A stretch of 64,000 nucleotides of DNA from Massilia sp. BJB1822 (GTDB taxonomy: Bacteria; Pseudomonadota; Gammaproteobacteria; Burkholderiales; Burkholderiaceae_D). This document shows positions 22,501 to 29,375 of the stretch, piece after piece. A model generated the notes under the pieces. It had not been told where the DNA came from. It ran no database searches and saw only the letters and a list, made by a program, of their open reading frames with translations. A program made the position numbers and the translations under genes. Location of the stretch: assembly GCF_013369485.1 (NCBI RefSeq), contig NZ_JABWEB010000003.1:310001-374000 (forward strand). The letters run 5' to 3'. Numbering within the stretch: the first letter of the stretch is position 1; every line of letters starts with the position of its first letter.

Positions 22501-22811
22501 GCTGCCGCATAGGAACCGAGGCTGGAACCCAGCACCAGGTCGGGCCGCACATCCGCCGCAATCAAGGTCCGGGCCAGCGCATACTCCACCATGAAGATGG
22601 CCGGGTGGCTGATGCGGACGCGCTTAAGCGGCTGCTCGCCGTTCGCATCTTCGTACAGGGCCGCCAGCACCGACTCGCCGCAGCGGGTCCGCACCAAAGA
22701 ATCAAGGCGCTGCATGGCGTCACGGAACACAGGCTCGCGCCGATACAGCTCATGGCCCATCTGCCGGTACTGCGAGCCCTGCCCCGAAAACATGAAGACG
22801 GTTTTACTCAT
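19533..22811 (-). CDS. Trans-acting acyl hydrolase - malonyl acyltransferase - enoyl reductase (AH-AT-ER) for the trans-AT PKS
   Basis: A 1092-aa, three-domain protein. Domain 1 (about aa 3-290) has an AT fold but reads GSSLG instead of GHSxG around the nucleophile (Ser97), and Lys where malonyl-ATs have the carboxylate-binding Arg (EKALML versus KKRGELM in domain 2). This fits the PedC-like proofreading acyl hydrolases. Domain 2 (about 331-620) is a canonical malonyl-AT: FPGQGAQ, GHSLGEY, KKRGELM, AFHSR. Domain 3 (about 640-1090) is a PfaD-type FMN/nitronate-monooxygenase-like enoyl reductase (FGAGGLPP, GGIGGPEAAAAAF, GADFIMTGSINQ). It supplies malonyl units, hydrolyses stalled acyl groups and reduces enoyl intermediates on the AT-less PKS, whose gene begins 15 bp downstream. 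The GTG at 22874 would add 21 unremarkable residues; ATG 22811 is chosen because the AT motif starts directly after it and a G-rich stretch precedes it. Confidence 0.93.
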   Translation of the reverse strand: MSKTVFMFSGQGSQYRQMGHELYRREPVFRDAMQRLDSLVRTRCGESVLAALYEDANGEQPLKRVRISHPAIFMVEYALARTLIAADVRPDLVLGSSLGSYAAAAIAGCVDAETALEAVIEKALMLERHCAPGCMVAVMGDPAAYLTPGLLDICELAARNFNGHSVLAMPLDQLARVENHLRQHGLAFQRLDVEFAFHSRWIDAARQPYLDYLQTLDFQPAAMPLACCASTSTLQVLPSDFFWTVARAPIRFHDTVQALESRGSYRYIDVGPAGTLATFLKYGLPAGSSSQIHTLMSPFGSDSGNLAAVTSECRQPAGKTEQHQPTKESRAMKAVIFPGQGAQFKGMGKDVFPLYPDLVRRASEILGYSLEELCLSDSQNQLSRTRYTQPALFVVNALNYYRHQAQHGGAAPDFFAGHSLGEYNALLAAGAFSFETGLRLVKKRGELMGAARDGAMAAVLGASASEVQAILDKHQLDQIDIANYNSPTQIVIAGSKDAIAAAEPIFASQNLRYVTLNVSAAFHSRYMQPAQAEFARFLSEFSFTAPTVPVIANASGRPYEADRIAETLAAQIAGPVRWVDSVRYLMGREVDEFQEIGAAVLSKMVLEIRSKETPIVDERPLASAAVATPAPQPVESSGVPGIQAARLGSALFRQRFGLQYAYMAGAMYRGVASAELVIRMGKAGFLSFFGAGGLPPARVEAGIQRIQSELKDGQPYGMNLLANYEYPADEEAVVELYLKYGVSNVEAAAFMQMTPALVRFRLSGLRTDARGAVVCDHRIVAKISRPEVAKAFMSPAPAAIVSKLLEQGKITPLQAELAQRVPVAHDICVEADSGGHTDGGIAAVMLPPMLRMRDELQASHRYAEPICMGLAGGIGGPEAAAAAFLLGADFIMTGSINQCTVEAGMSDNGKAMLQEIDIHDTEYAPAGDMFEIGAQVQVLKKSVFFPARANKLLSLYRHHNSLDEIPERTRRQLEGTYFKKTFEEIWSETAAWFKAQGKDHEVIKAEANPKHKMALVFRWYFAYCTRIAMEGRSEDQVNYQIQTGPALGSFNRWVKGTALESWRNRHVDEIAIKLLAATAEHLNRSYTRFLQA

Positions 22812-22999
22812 CGCATGCCCCCACGGCCCGACTCGCAAGGGGATAAAACAATTCGATTCATCGCTACTCGCCACAAAGGAGCCTCGCTGCAGCCCCGTTC
22901 AATGCAGGAGCACGCGAACCGCCGCAAGCGGTTCAACGCACTTTCTTTACATGGTGAATCTGCCGCACGCGGGAGAGACCAGCGGCCGCTCCCGGCAAA
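22812..22999. other. Untranslated spacer between mbtH and AH-AT-ER
   Basis: About 190 bp with no supported gene. It contains an inverted repeat GAACCGC / GCGGTTC near 22916-22934 and no element of the TAAA-N17-CGTC type. A separate promoter for the PKS genes here is possible but I cannot point to one. Confidence 0.4.
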
Positions 23000-23017
23000 A
23001 GCCTTTTGGAAAAGGCT
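23000..23017 (-). terminator. Hairpin between mbtH and the AH-AT-ER gene
   Basis: Arms AGCCTTTT and AAAAGGCT with a 2-nt loop, followed in the minus direction by TTTTGCC. It lies 3 bp past the mbtH stop codon. It may partly terminate or attenuate transcription before the PKS genes, or stabilise the mbtH mRNA end. Confidence 0.4.
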
Positions 23018-23020
23018 GGG

Positions 23021-23239
23021 CTACTGCTGTGATGAGCTCATTGCTCGGCGCAGGGAAAGTGGGCGCATATCGGTCCACACTTCATTGATATAGGCAAGGC
23101 ATACGTCTTTGCTGCCTTGTTTTCCAGCCTTCTTCCAGCCAAGTGGAAGCTCTTTGCTAGCCGGCCAGATCGAGTACTGCTCTTCTTCGTTTACCACTAC
23201 TTCGTACAACTCTGCAGCCGGGTTTTCCAAGTCAGACAT
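23021..23239 (-). CDS. mbtH: MbtH-like protein (copy 1, in front of the trans-AT PKS genes)
   Basis: 72 aa, the normal size. It carries the family signature [10 protein letters not shown], then P-x-GW and the C-terminal WTDMRPLSL. MbtH proteins bind NRPS adenylation domains and activate them. No adenylation domain is visible in the PKS part inside this window, so this copy implies either NRPS modules further left or service to the siderophore NRPSs to the right, which have their own copy at 59358-59588. The two copies are clearly divergent: the N-terminal ten residues and the loop after GW differ. Confidence 0.95.
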   Translation of the reverse strand: MSDLENPAAELYEVVVNEEEQYSIWPASKELPLGWKKAGKQGSKDVCLAYINEVWTDMRPLSLRRAMSSSQQ

Positions 23240-23352
23240 GCTTGCTCCAATGGGTGATCAGTTGGTGCTCATTCCTAAAACTGGTGAAACTGGACGCTTG
23301 CTCAAATTGCATTGATTGCCCTTTTTGCATTCTTTTGTAGCAACTCGCTGGA

Positions 23353-23378
23353 ATTATACAGACTGAAAGTTGACTTTC
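23353..23378 (-). promoter_or_regulatory. Candidate -10 and palindromic operator for the mbtH / trans-AT PKS direction
   Basis: On the minus strand 23358-23353 reads exactly TATAAT. Just upstream, 23365-23378 is GAAAGT-TG-ACTTTC, a perfect 6-bp inverted repeat placed where a -35 element would lie; no good -35 hexamer is present. A weak -35 with an overlapping palindrome is typical of an activator-dependent promoter. The leader to mbtH would be about 110 nt. Confidence 0.4.
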
Positions 23379-23608
23379 TCCTAAGATGCAACACACTAGT
23401 GAAATTCATACAATATATGCAACATTGGGTCTTTAAGAAAATACGACAATAAATTTTTATCGTTTTACAGTATTTTATTCACCCAAAATTTTGCAAAATT
23501 TCTTTTAAGAAAAAATGTGACTAGCTGAAATTAATCCTTAACATTAGCTTTAGGTCAAAGTGGTAGTAATCCAAACCCTTACGCAACTGCGTAGGGAAGC
23601 CCGGCGCC

Positions 23609-23633
23609 CAAATTTTCCGCCGCCTCATTCGTC
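23609..23633 (+). promoter_or_regulatory. ECF (PvdS/OrbS-type) promoter of fhuF
   Basis: CAAA-N17-CGTC, one mismatch in the -35 to the TAAA-N17-CGTC pattern found before the other siderophore units. It lies 28 bp before the chosen fhuF start. Confidence 0.55.
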
Positions 23634-23661
23634 TACACGGCATGGACCACACCCACTCATC

Positions 23662-24447
23662 ATGATTCCGCTGCTCGAACCCATATTCCAGGGCGAGATG
23701 CGCAGCTACGGCGAATCGCTGTCTTGCGCAGCCCAATTTCCATCCTCGGCCCTGCCTGTGGCGCTGCTATTGTCCGAGCCGGAGCTGCTCACCAGGCAGC
23801 TGCGTGCAAGCGCCGCCATATTTGGATTGCAAGACCTGCGTCCCGTGGCTTCGGATTGGAGCAACCGCTATCTGGGCGCGCTGCTTCCGCCGCTGGTCGC
23901 CGCGGCCACGCTGCTGCGCCACCGCTTCCCCGCAGCCCCGGACCAAATGGCCGTGAGCCTGGCGCCGCATGGCGCAGTGGCCGGTTTTCATATCCTCGCC
24001 TTGGGCAAATCACTGCCGGAAGCCGATGCCGAAGAGCGCTACGATGCGCTTCTGCGCAGCCATCTGACGCCCTTGTTCGCGCAATTGAGCCGCCAATCGG
24101 GGCTGACGCAAAAAGTCATGTGGGGAAATGCGGTGCGCTGGCTGAACTTCCTGTTCGACGCGGCGCAGCGCCTGGCTGCGGCACACGGTGAGCAGCATGT
24201 GGCAGCGGTGGCAGCCGACCGCGCGCAACTGATCGATGGCGCGCTGTGGGCTGGAGAAGAGAATCCTTTATGCATGCGGCGGCGGCGCGCAACGCCCAAG
24301 CCAGGCGAAAAGACCGAGGCCGACGGCCTTGTCGCCCTGCACAGCCAGTGCTGCTTATATCACCTGCTGCCCGGGCAAAGCTATTGCGGCGCTTGTCCGC
24401 TCGATCCGATCCGAGTCCGGAGCAAGGAGCTGATCGCGGCCGACTGA
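23662..24447 (+). CDS. fhuF: FhuF-type ferric-siderophore reductase
   Basis: 261 aa. The C-terminus shows the FhuF cysteine pattern CC-x10-C-x2-C (CCLYHLLPGQSYCGAC), which holds a [2Fe-2S] cluster; such proteins reduce cytoplasmic ferric hydroxamates to release iron. The frame is open upstream to 23560, but ATG 23662 (MIPLLEP...) is preferred: it gives the family length, and the ECF-type promoter ending at 23633 would put transcription start just upstream of it. No clear Shine-Dalgarno precedes it. It fits iron release at the end of the hydroxamate-siderophore pathway encoded to the right. Its last 93 bp overlap, on the opposite strand, the 3' end of the type II thioesterase gene. Confidence 0.9.
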   Translation: MIPLLEPIFQGEMRSYGESLSCAAQFPSSALPVALLLSEPELLTRQLRASAAIFGLQDLRPVASDWSNRYLGALLPPLVAAATLLRHRFPAAPDQMAVSLAPHGAVAGFHILALGKSLPEADAEERYDALLRSHLTPLFAQLSRQSGLTQKVMWGNAVRWLNFLFDAAQRLAAAHGEQHVAAVAADRAQLIDGALWAGEENPLCMRRRRATPKPGEKTEADGLVALHSQCCLYHLLPGQSYCGACPLDPIRVRSKELIAAD

Positions 24448-25146
24448 GGCCAGCAGCCGCTCAAGGGCGCACAGCAGCTGTCTCTCCTGCTGCTCTCCAC
24501 GCAGGTAGAAATGCCCGCCTTCGAACCAGTCAAGACTGAATGCGGACTGCGTTTCGCTGCGCCATGCCTCCATCTGCTGCGGCGTATTGGTGTCGGCACG
24601 TCCAGCGAAAACATGCAGGGGAATATCCAGCGGCCGGCTCTGCGCATCAGCGCGGAAGCTGGCGCAAACCTGATAGTCGGCGCGCATCAAGGGCAAAACC
24701 ATCTGCATCAGCTGCTCGCTGGCAAAAGCCTCCTGCGGCGTGCCACCCTGGCGGCGCATCTCGGCGGTCAGCGATTCGTCATCCAGATTGTTGATAAGCG
24801 GACCACGCTGCGTCGGCGCGGCCGTGGCGGACACCAGCAGCGCGCGCGGCGCCCGGCTTTCCCCCAGCTGACGTAGGCGCTGCGCCATGCCGTATGCCAG
24901 CAGACCGCCCATGCTGTGACCGAACAGGGCGTAGGTCCGCTGCGGCAGCAGCAGATATTCGCTGCACAAGCGCGTCACCATAGCGCTGTAATCGCAAATC
25001 AGCGCCTGGCTGCTGCGGCGGCCGCGCCCCGGCAGCTCCAGCGGCATCACGCTGATCCAGTCCGGCAGCAGGCGCTTCCAGCGCTGGTACATGGCGGAGC
25101 TGCCGCCGGCGTTCGGCAGGCATAGCAAGGTAATCGGCGCGCTCAT
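24355..25146 (-). CDS. Type II (external) thioesterase of the siderophore NRPS
   Basis: 263 aa alpha/beta hydrolase. It has the RifR/GrsT-family start (LLCLPNAGGSS), the nucleophile motif GHSMGG (Ser78), the family ELPGRGRR stretch and the C-terminal GGHFYL histidine. Such enzymes remove misprimed or stalled acyl groups from carrier domains. The start overlaps the stop of the exporter gene by 4 bp, so it is translationally coupled as the last gene of the acylase-exporter-thioesterase unit. The last 25-30 residues (after LLASVGRDQLL) exceed the usual end of the fold and are encoded within the antisense of fhuF. Confidence 0.92.
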   Translation of the reverse strand: MSAPITLLCLPNAGGSSAMYQRWKRLLPDWISVMPLELPGRGRRSSQALICDYSAMVTRLCSEYLLLPQRTYALFGHSMGGLLAYGMAQRLRQLGESRAPRALLVSATAAPTQRGPLINNLDDESLTAEMRRQGGTPQEAFASEQLMQMVLPLMRADYQVCASFRADAQSRPLDIPLHVFAGRADTNTPQQMEAWRSETQSAFSLDWFEGGHFYLRGEQQERQLLCALERLLASVGRDQLLAPDSDRIERTSAAIALPGQQVI

Positions 25147-26777
25147 GCTGCTTGCGCCGGACGCTGTGGCACGCTGTCTTCGCTGAGCTGGCCGTTTTCC
25201 ATGCGGATCAAGCGGTCGGCCACATGGAAGTAACGGTCGTCATGCGAGATCACCAGGATGGTTTTACCCTGGGCCTTGAGTTCCGCCAGCACTTCGAGAT
25301 AAAACACGTTCTTGAATAAGGGGTCCTGGTCCGCCGCCCACTCGTCGAATACGAGGAAGGGACGGTTTTCCAGGCAGGCCACCACCAGGGCCAGACGCTT
25401 GCGCTGTCCTTGCGACAAAGCCTGCGTGGTGAAGGCGCCGTTGCGCACCTGGACCTTATGCTGCAAATGCAGGCGCTCGATCAGACGGTTGCCGCGCGCA
25501 TCCAGGTCGGCGCTGGCTTCGCCGCTGTGCAGCAGGCGGTCGAACAGGTGGAAGTCCGAGAACACGGTGCTGAACAACTGGCGGTACTGGTCGCGGCTGG
25601 CGTCATCCACGCCCTGGCCGTTCAAAACGATGCTGCCCCGTTCCGGCGGATACAGGCCCACCAGCAGCTTGGCCAGCGTGGTCTTGCCGCTGCCATTGCC
25701 ACCGACCAGGAACACCACTTCGCCCGGCCTGAAAGTAAAGCTGACCGGCCCGAGGGCGAAGAAATCGTCGCTCTGCTCGTGGTAATAGCGGTGCTCCACC
25801 TTGTCCAGCGCCAGTTGCTGCAGCGGCTGCGGCTGGGCGCTGCTGACGGCCTGCTCGGAATCGCTCATGCCAGCCGTGATCTCGTCGATGCGCATGGCCG
25901 ATGCCTTGGCCAGGTTGGCGCGCGGTATATTCAGCAGCAGCACTTCAAGCGGCGTCACCATATAGACAAAGACCAGCGCAAAACCCGTCATCACGCGGGC
26001 CTGGTCCGAAGCGCCGCCCAGCAGGACAAACAGCACCAGACCGATAAAGGCGTAGATCAGGAAGTTGGCCCAGCTTGCCGAAATCACGAAAATCGACATG
26101 CCCAGCGCGCGTTCGCTGCGCACGGTTTCAATCGAGCCGCCCAGCACCTGTTCCTGGAACACCTTGCGCTTGCCGAAATGCAGCCGCAGCTCCTTGGCGC
26201 CGTCGGTCAGCGAACGGAAATGGCCGAACAGGCGGTCCTGCTCCTCCGCGCCGCGGTTCAAGTGGCGGATCGCGCGCAGATTGGCGAGATGGTAGCCGAA
26301 GGAACCCAGGCCGATCAGCGCCACCGCGAACAGGAAGATCTGCCAGGACAGCAGCAGCATATACACCAGGCAGCCCAGCACCACCACCGCGTTGCTCAGG
26401 ATGGCCGGAAAGGTCACGAAGAAGGCAGCGACATTGGCGCTATGCTCGGAGAGCGCCGACTGCACCCGCGCCGAACCGATGGCTTCCAGGTTACGGTAGT
26501 CGGCGGCGATCACGCGCGCGCTTACATAACGCCGCAGTTCGGCATGGGCGTGCTGGCTCAGGCGCTCGAACAGCACGGAAGCGATGATATGGGTCAGCAT
26601 CAGCCCCACCGCCAGCAGGGCGAAAGTCCAGGCCATGCCGGTGCGCACCGAGGCTTCGGCGCTGAGCGCTTCGCTGATCAGGGCGATCAACGTGACGCTG
26701 CAGATACCGTGCGCCACACTGCCGGCGGCGGCGGCCAGCAGCAGGCTTCGGGATTGTTGAATCAAAAAACGCAGCAT
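25143..26777 (-). CDS. Cyclic-peptide/siderophore export ABC transporter (PvdE/SyrD type, fused TMD-NBD)
   Basis: 544 aa. The N-terminal half is hydrophobic with about six transmembrane segments (for example near aa 14-35, 47-70, 122-160, 235-275). The C-terminal ATPase has Walker A GGNGSGKTT, the signature region LSQGQRKRLAL, Walker B FLVFDEWAADQDP and switch histidine VISHDD. The fused layout and length match the PvdE family, which moves acylated siderophore precursors across the inner membrane. An AAGGA ribosome site lies 6 nt before the ATG. The gene sits between the periplasmic acylase (53 bp upstream) and the thioesterase, so export followed by periplasmic maturation is a reasonable inference. 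Confidence 0.93.
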   Translation of the reverse strand: MLRFLIQQSRSLLLAAAAGSVAHGICSVTLIALISEALSAEASVRTGMAWTFALLAVGLMLTHIIASVLFERLSQHAHAELRRYVSARVIAADYRNLEAIGSARVQSALSEHSANVAAFFVTFPAILSNAVVVLGCLVYMLLLSWQIFLFAVALIGLGSFGYHLANLRAIRHLNRGAEEQDRLFGHFRSLTDGAKELRLHFGKRKVFQEQVLGGSIETVRSERALGMSIFVISASWANFLIYAFIGLVLFVLLGGASDQARVMTGFALVFVYMVTPLEVLLLNIPRANLAKASAMRIDEITAGMSDSEQAVSSAQPQPLQQLALDKVEHRYYHEQSDDFFALGPVSFTFRPGEVVFLVGGNGSGKTTLAKLLVGLYPPERGSIVLNGQGVDDASRDQYRQLFSTVFSDFHLFDRLLHSGEASADLDARGNRLIERLHLQHKVQVRNGAFTTQALSQGQRKRLALVVACLENRPFLVFDEWAADQDPLFKNVFYLEVLAELKAQGKTILVISHDDRYFHVADRLIRMENGQLSEDSVPQRPAQAA

Positions 26778-26830
26778 ATTGAATCCTTGTGTATGGCTTT
26801 GCTTGCAAGACGAATGGCTTCGCCGCTTGT

Positions 26831-29200
26831 TTACGGTTTGAGTACGGTGCGCGAGACGGTGGCGGCCCGAACCTGGGCATCGCGGAAGGGAAATGCGCTC
26901 CAGCGCTTGGCCGCATAGCGCTGCAGTGCGCTGTTGCGCGCCACGTCATCCAGTCCGGTTTCGCTCAGGCCGTGCGCCAGCAGAGTTTCCGCCACCGCAC
27001 CCTGGTCATCGAAGCGCACCAGCTGCAAATAGCTGTTGCCGACGAATTCCTCCGTCAAGCCCTGACTGCCCAGCGGGCGGCAGGCGACCGTGAAATAGCC
27101 GCCCTGGTGGCAGCCGCCGTACAGGGCGACATGATCCTTGCCGGTCCCGGCGAACAAATCCCTGCCGCGTGGGGCATCGAGCGGCTGGCCCGCAGCCTGC
27201 ATGGCCAGCACCGCCGCGCCGAGGCTTTGCGCCATGCGCGGGTCTTCGGCGCGGATCTGGGCTGGCGTCTCCAGCGGACGGGCCGGGTCGTAGGCAACCT
27301 TAAAGCGCTCGGCCTCGGGAATGCGTTCCACCCTGGCCCAGAATTGCTCCCACAGCAGCGCGCCCCGGTCCTGGGCATTGGCGCTGTCCGGCCAGGCGCG
27401 CAGCACGCTGCAGGCCGTGGCCAAAGGCGCTTTTTGGGCGGTATCGAAGGCTTTTCCCGACTCGGGGTCGGCTTTCAGCTCCACCTCATCGCTCTGGCAG
27501 ATGGCTTGCAGCAGCGGCTCCTTGTATCGTTGCGCCGCCAGCGAGCGCGCATCCAGCACCTGTTCGCGCAAGCTGCTGACCATATCGGCGGGCTGCAGCG
27601 GCGCGCGCGCCAGCAGTCCGGCGGCGATGCCGTGGCCTGCCTTGCTGCGCAGCGAGGGCATGCCACGCTCGCCTCCCAGCAGCCGGGCGTAGCCTTCCAG
27701 CGGTTGGGCGGGATTCGTCAGCCAATAGCTATCGTTCATATTCGCCACATAATCGGTACGGAACAACCCCGGCTGGCGCGCGGCCGGCATGGCGCCTGGC
27801 TGGGCGGCGGCACTGTCGTTCAGCCAGTTGCATTCGCTACGGCTGCCGTCCAGCACCGGCGTTCCGCCATCGATGCCGGCAAAGGCCTTGGACACCGGCG
27901 TGGCGCAGCGCGCCCGCAGGTCGTCGGGGGCGTTTGGCACGGCGCCGATATCGCCATACCAGACCCGCGCGTCGCCGCGTCCGATGGCGATGGTGTTCAC
28001 CCAGGGTATGCTGGCTTCGCGCTTTTGGATCGCCACGAATTCTTCCAGCGAACGCGCCTGGTTCCAATAGAAGAACGTGCGGAAGGCGCGGAAGTTCTCG
28101 CCGTTGACATCGCGTAGCGCCAGGGCTTTCTCCCCGCTCCACGCCAAATGCGGCGATCGGGCGCCCAGATCGACCACGGGGCCGAACTGGCTGAAATACA
28201 GGGTGCGCGTGGCACTGCCGCCTTTGCCGTCTGCAGCGCGCAGGGGGATGGTGACATTCCTGACCTGCATCGCCACGCTCTGCTGATCCATGCGGTAGCT
28301 GGTGGGACTGGCCAGTGTCAGGTCGAACAGGCCAAAACGGCGCGCCTCCGACACCGTATGGCTCCACGCCACATGGTGGTTAAAGCCGATCATCACCACC
28401 GGCACGCCAAGGAAGGAAACGCCGGCGACATTCAATTTGCCAGGAATGCTCAAGTGGGCCTGGTAAAACCTGTCTGGTCCGCGCCAGAACCAGTGCGGAT
28501 TGCCAAACAGGACCGGCTGCGCCTTCCCGCTTGCATCGCCGCCCAGCGCGAGGGCATTGCTGCCGACGCCAGGTTGGTTGCCGATGGTATGGGCCAGCAG
28601 CTCATCCAGGGATGGCTGATCCGTGCTGCGCGCCTGCTGCTTCGTTCCAGGCGGCGCCGCATTCACGATGGCCGGAATAAAGCGCGCATAACCGGCGCTG
28701 ATGGTGGCGGCATACATGCGGCGGTAGATATCGTCGGCCGTGATTTCCTCCACCCAGGGCTGGCTGGCGCATGCCGCCTTGCCCTGCTTGCGCGCCAGCT
28801 TCACATAGCGGTTGAAGCCCTCGGCAAAGCCGCCCACCAGCTCCTGCAACCCGGCGGGCTGTTCGCGCTGGTATGAGCGAATCAATTCGGGCGTCAGAAA
28901 GCCGGCGAAGAAAATATCCATTTCCAGATTGCTGGACCTGCCCAGCATCGATTCATGCGCGGGGCGGTTGGCCGCGCCCCAGTGCAGGCTGCGCCGGCCC
29001 TTGAACGTGATGAAGGCTTCGCTCATGGTGCACAGCGCATCCTCCGCCTGCACATAGCCGTATCCCAGTCCCAGGCCTCGCCAGTTGTCCGCCTTGATAT
29101 GCGGGATGCCGTCGGCCGTGCGCCGGATATCGATATTGCCCGCCTGGACGGCGCCGCAAATCAGCATGGCCAGCATGCCCAGTTTCATATTCCTCAACAT
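26831..29200 (-). CDS. Periplasmic penicillin-acylase-family Ntn hydrolase (PvdQ-like)
   Basis: 789 aa with an N-terminal signal peptide (hydrophobic aa 5-20, ending AVQA). The autocatalytic site is clear: ...QPGVG|SNALALGG, with Ser214 as the new N-terminus of the beta chain after self-cleavage. That gives an alpha chain of about 190 aa and a beta chain of about 575 aa, as in PvdQ and acyl-homoserine-lactone acylases. In pyoverdine synthesis PvdQ removes the fatty acyl chain from the exported precursor. Here the NRPS starts with a fatty-acyl-AMP ligase and the next gene is a PvdE-like exporter, so the same role is likely. Lactone acylase activity is the main alternative. ATG 29200 has an A/G-rich leader; ATG 29188 is also possible. 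Confidence 0.9.
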   Translation of the reverse strand: MLRNMKLGMLAMLICGAVQAGNIDIRRTADGIPHIKADNWRGLGLGYGYVQAEDALCTMSEAFITFKGRRSLHWGAANRPAHESMLGRSSNLEMDIFFAGFLTPELIRSYQREQPAGLQELVGGFAEGFNRYVKLARKQGKAACASQPWVEEITADDIYRRMYAATISAGYARFIPAIVNAAPPGTKQQARSTDQPSLDELLAHTIGNQPGVGSNALALGGDASGKAQPVLFGNPHWFWRGPDRFYQAHLSIPGKLNVAGVSFLGVPVVMIGFNHHVAWSHTVSEARRFGLFDLTLASPTSYRMDQQSVAMQVRNVTIPLRAADGKGGSATRTLYFSQFGPVVDLGARSPHLAWSGEKALALRDVNGENFRAFRTFFYWNQARSLEEFVAIQKREASIPWVNTIAIGRGDARVWYGDIGAVPNAPDDLRARCATPVSKAFAGIDGGTPVLDGSRSECNWLNDSAAAQPGAMPAARQPGLFRTDYVANMNDSYWLTNPAQPLEGYARLLGGERGMPSLRSKAGHGIAAGLLARAPLQPADMVSSLREQVLDARSLAAQRYKEPLLQAICQSDEVELKADPESGKAFDTAQKAPLATACSVLRAWPDSANAQDRGALLWEQFWARVERIPEAERFKVAYDPARPLETPAQIRAEDPRMAQSLGAAVLAMQAAGQPLDAPRGRDLFAGTGKDHVALYGGCHQGGYFTVACRPLGSQGLTEEFVGNSYLQLVRFDDQGAVAETLLAHGLSETGLDDVARNSALQRYAAKRWSAFPFRDAQVRAATVSRTVLKP

Positions 29201-29233
29201 TCCCAGACCTTTCCTTTGCGCTCTTTCCCTCCT

Positions 29234-29257
29234 GACGTTTCAGCGCGAAGTTTTTTA
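29234..29257 (-). promoter_or_regulatory. ECF-type promoter of the acylase-exporter-thioesterase unit
   Basis: On the minus strand TAAA-N16-CGTC (or TTAA-N17-CGTC), one base short of the regulon spacing. CGTC lies 33 bp upstream of the acylase ATG. Weaker than the divergent site at 29287-29311, but in the expected place. Confidence 0.45.
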
Positions 29258-29286
29258 AGTCTTCGCCAGAAAAAAGCGTGCAAGGC

Positions 29287-29311
29287 TAAACACTTTGAAG
29301 TCCGGATCGTC
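29287..29311 (+). promoter_or_regulatory. ECF-type promoter of the ornithine monooxygenase gene
   Basis: TAAA-N17-CGTC, an exact match to the PvdS/OrbS-type pattern shared by the siderophore units. It ends 64 bp before the ATG and is divergent from the acylase promoter. Confidence 0.65.
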
Positions 29312-29375
29312 ATGCCTGCAAGACCGTACAACGCCGGTTCCCAAACCGATTAACAGGAATAACAGGACAAACACC

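Larger units (their letters stand above)
23240..23661. other. AT-rich divergent intergenic region between the two biosynthetic blocks
   Basis: No gene is supported. From about 23320 to 23540 the sequence is markedly AT-rich against GC-rich surroundings. It holds the GAAAGT-TG-ACTTTC palindrome (23365-23378), a direct repeat ATGCAACA at 23386-23393 and 23417-23424 (31 bp apart, about three helical turns), a perfect 16-bp palindrome AAATTTTGCAAAATTT at 23486-23501, and the ECF-type fhuF promoter at 23609-23633. Confidence 0.6.

Noticed and set aside
23386..23424. Two ATGCAACA copies considered as the start of a CRISPR-like or mobile-element repeat
   Set aside because: Only two short copies, no further units, no terminal inverted repeats or transposase nearby; more like a regulator-binding pair.
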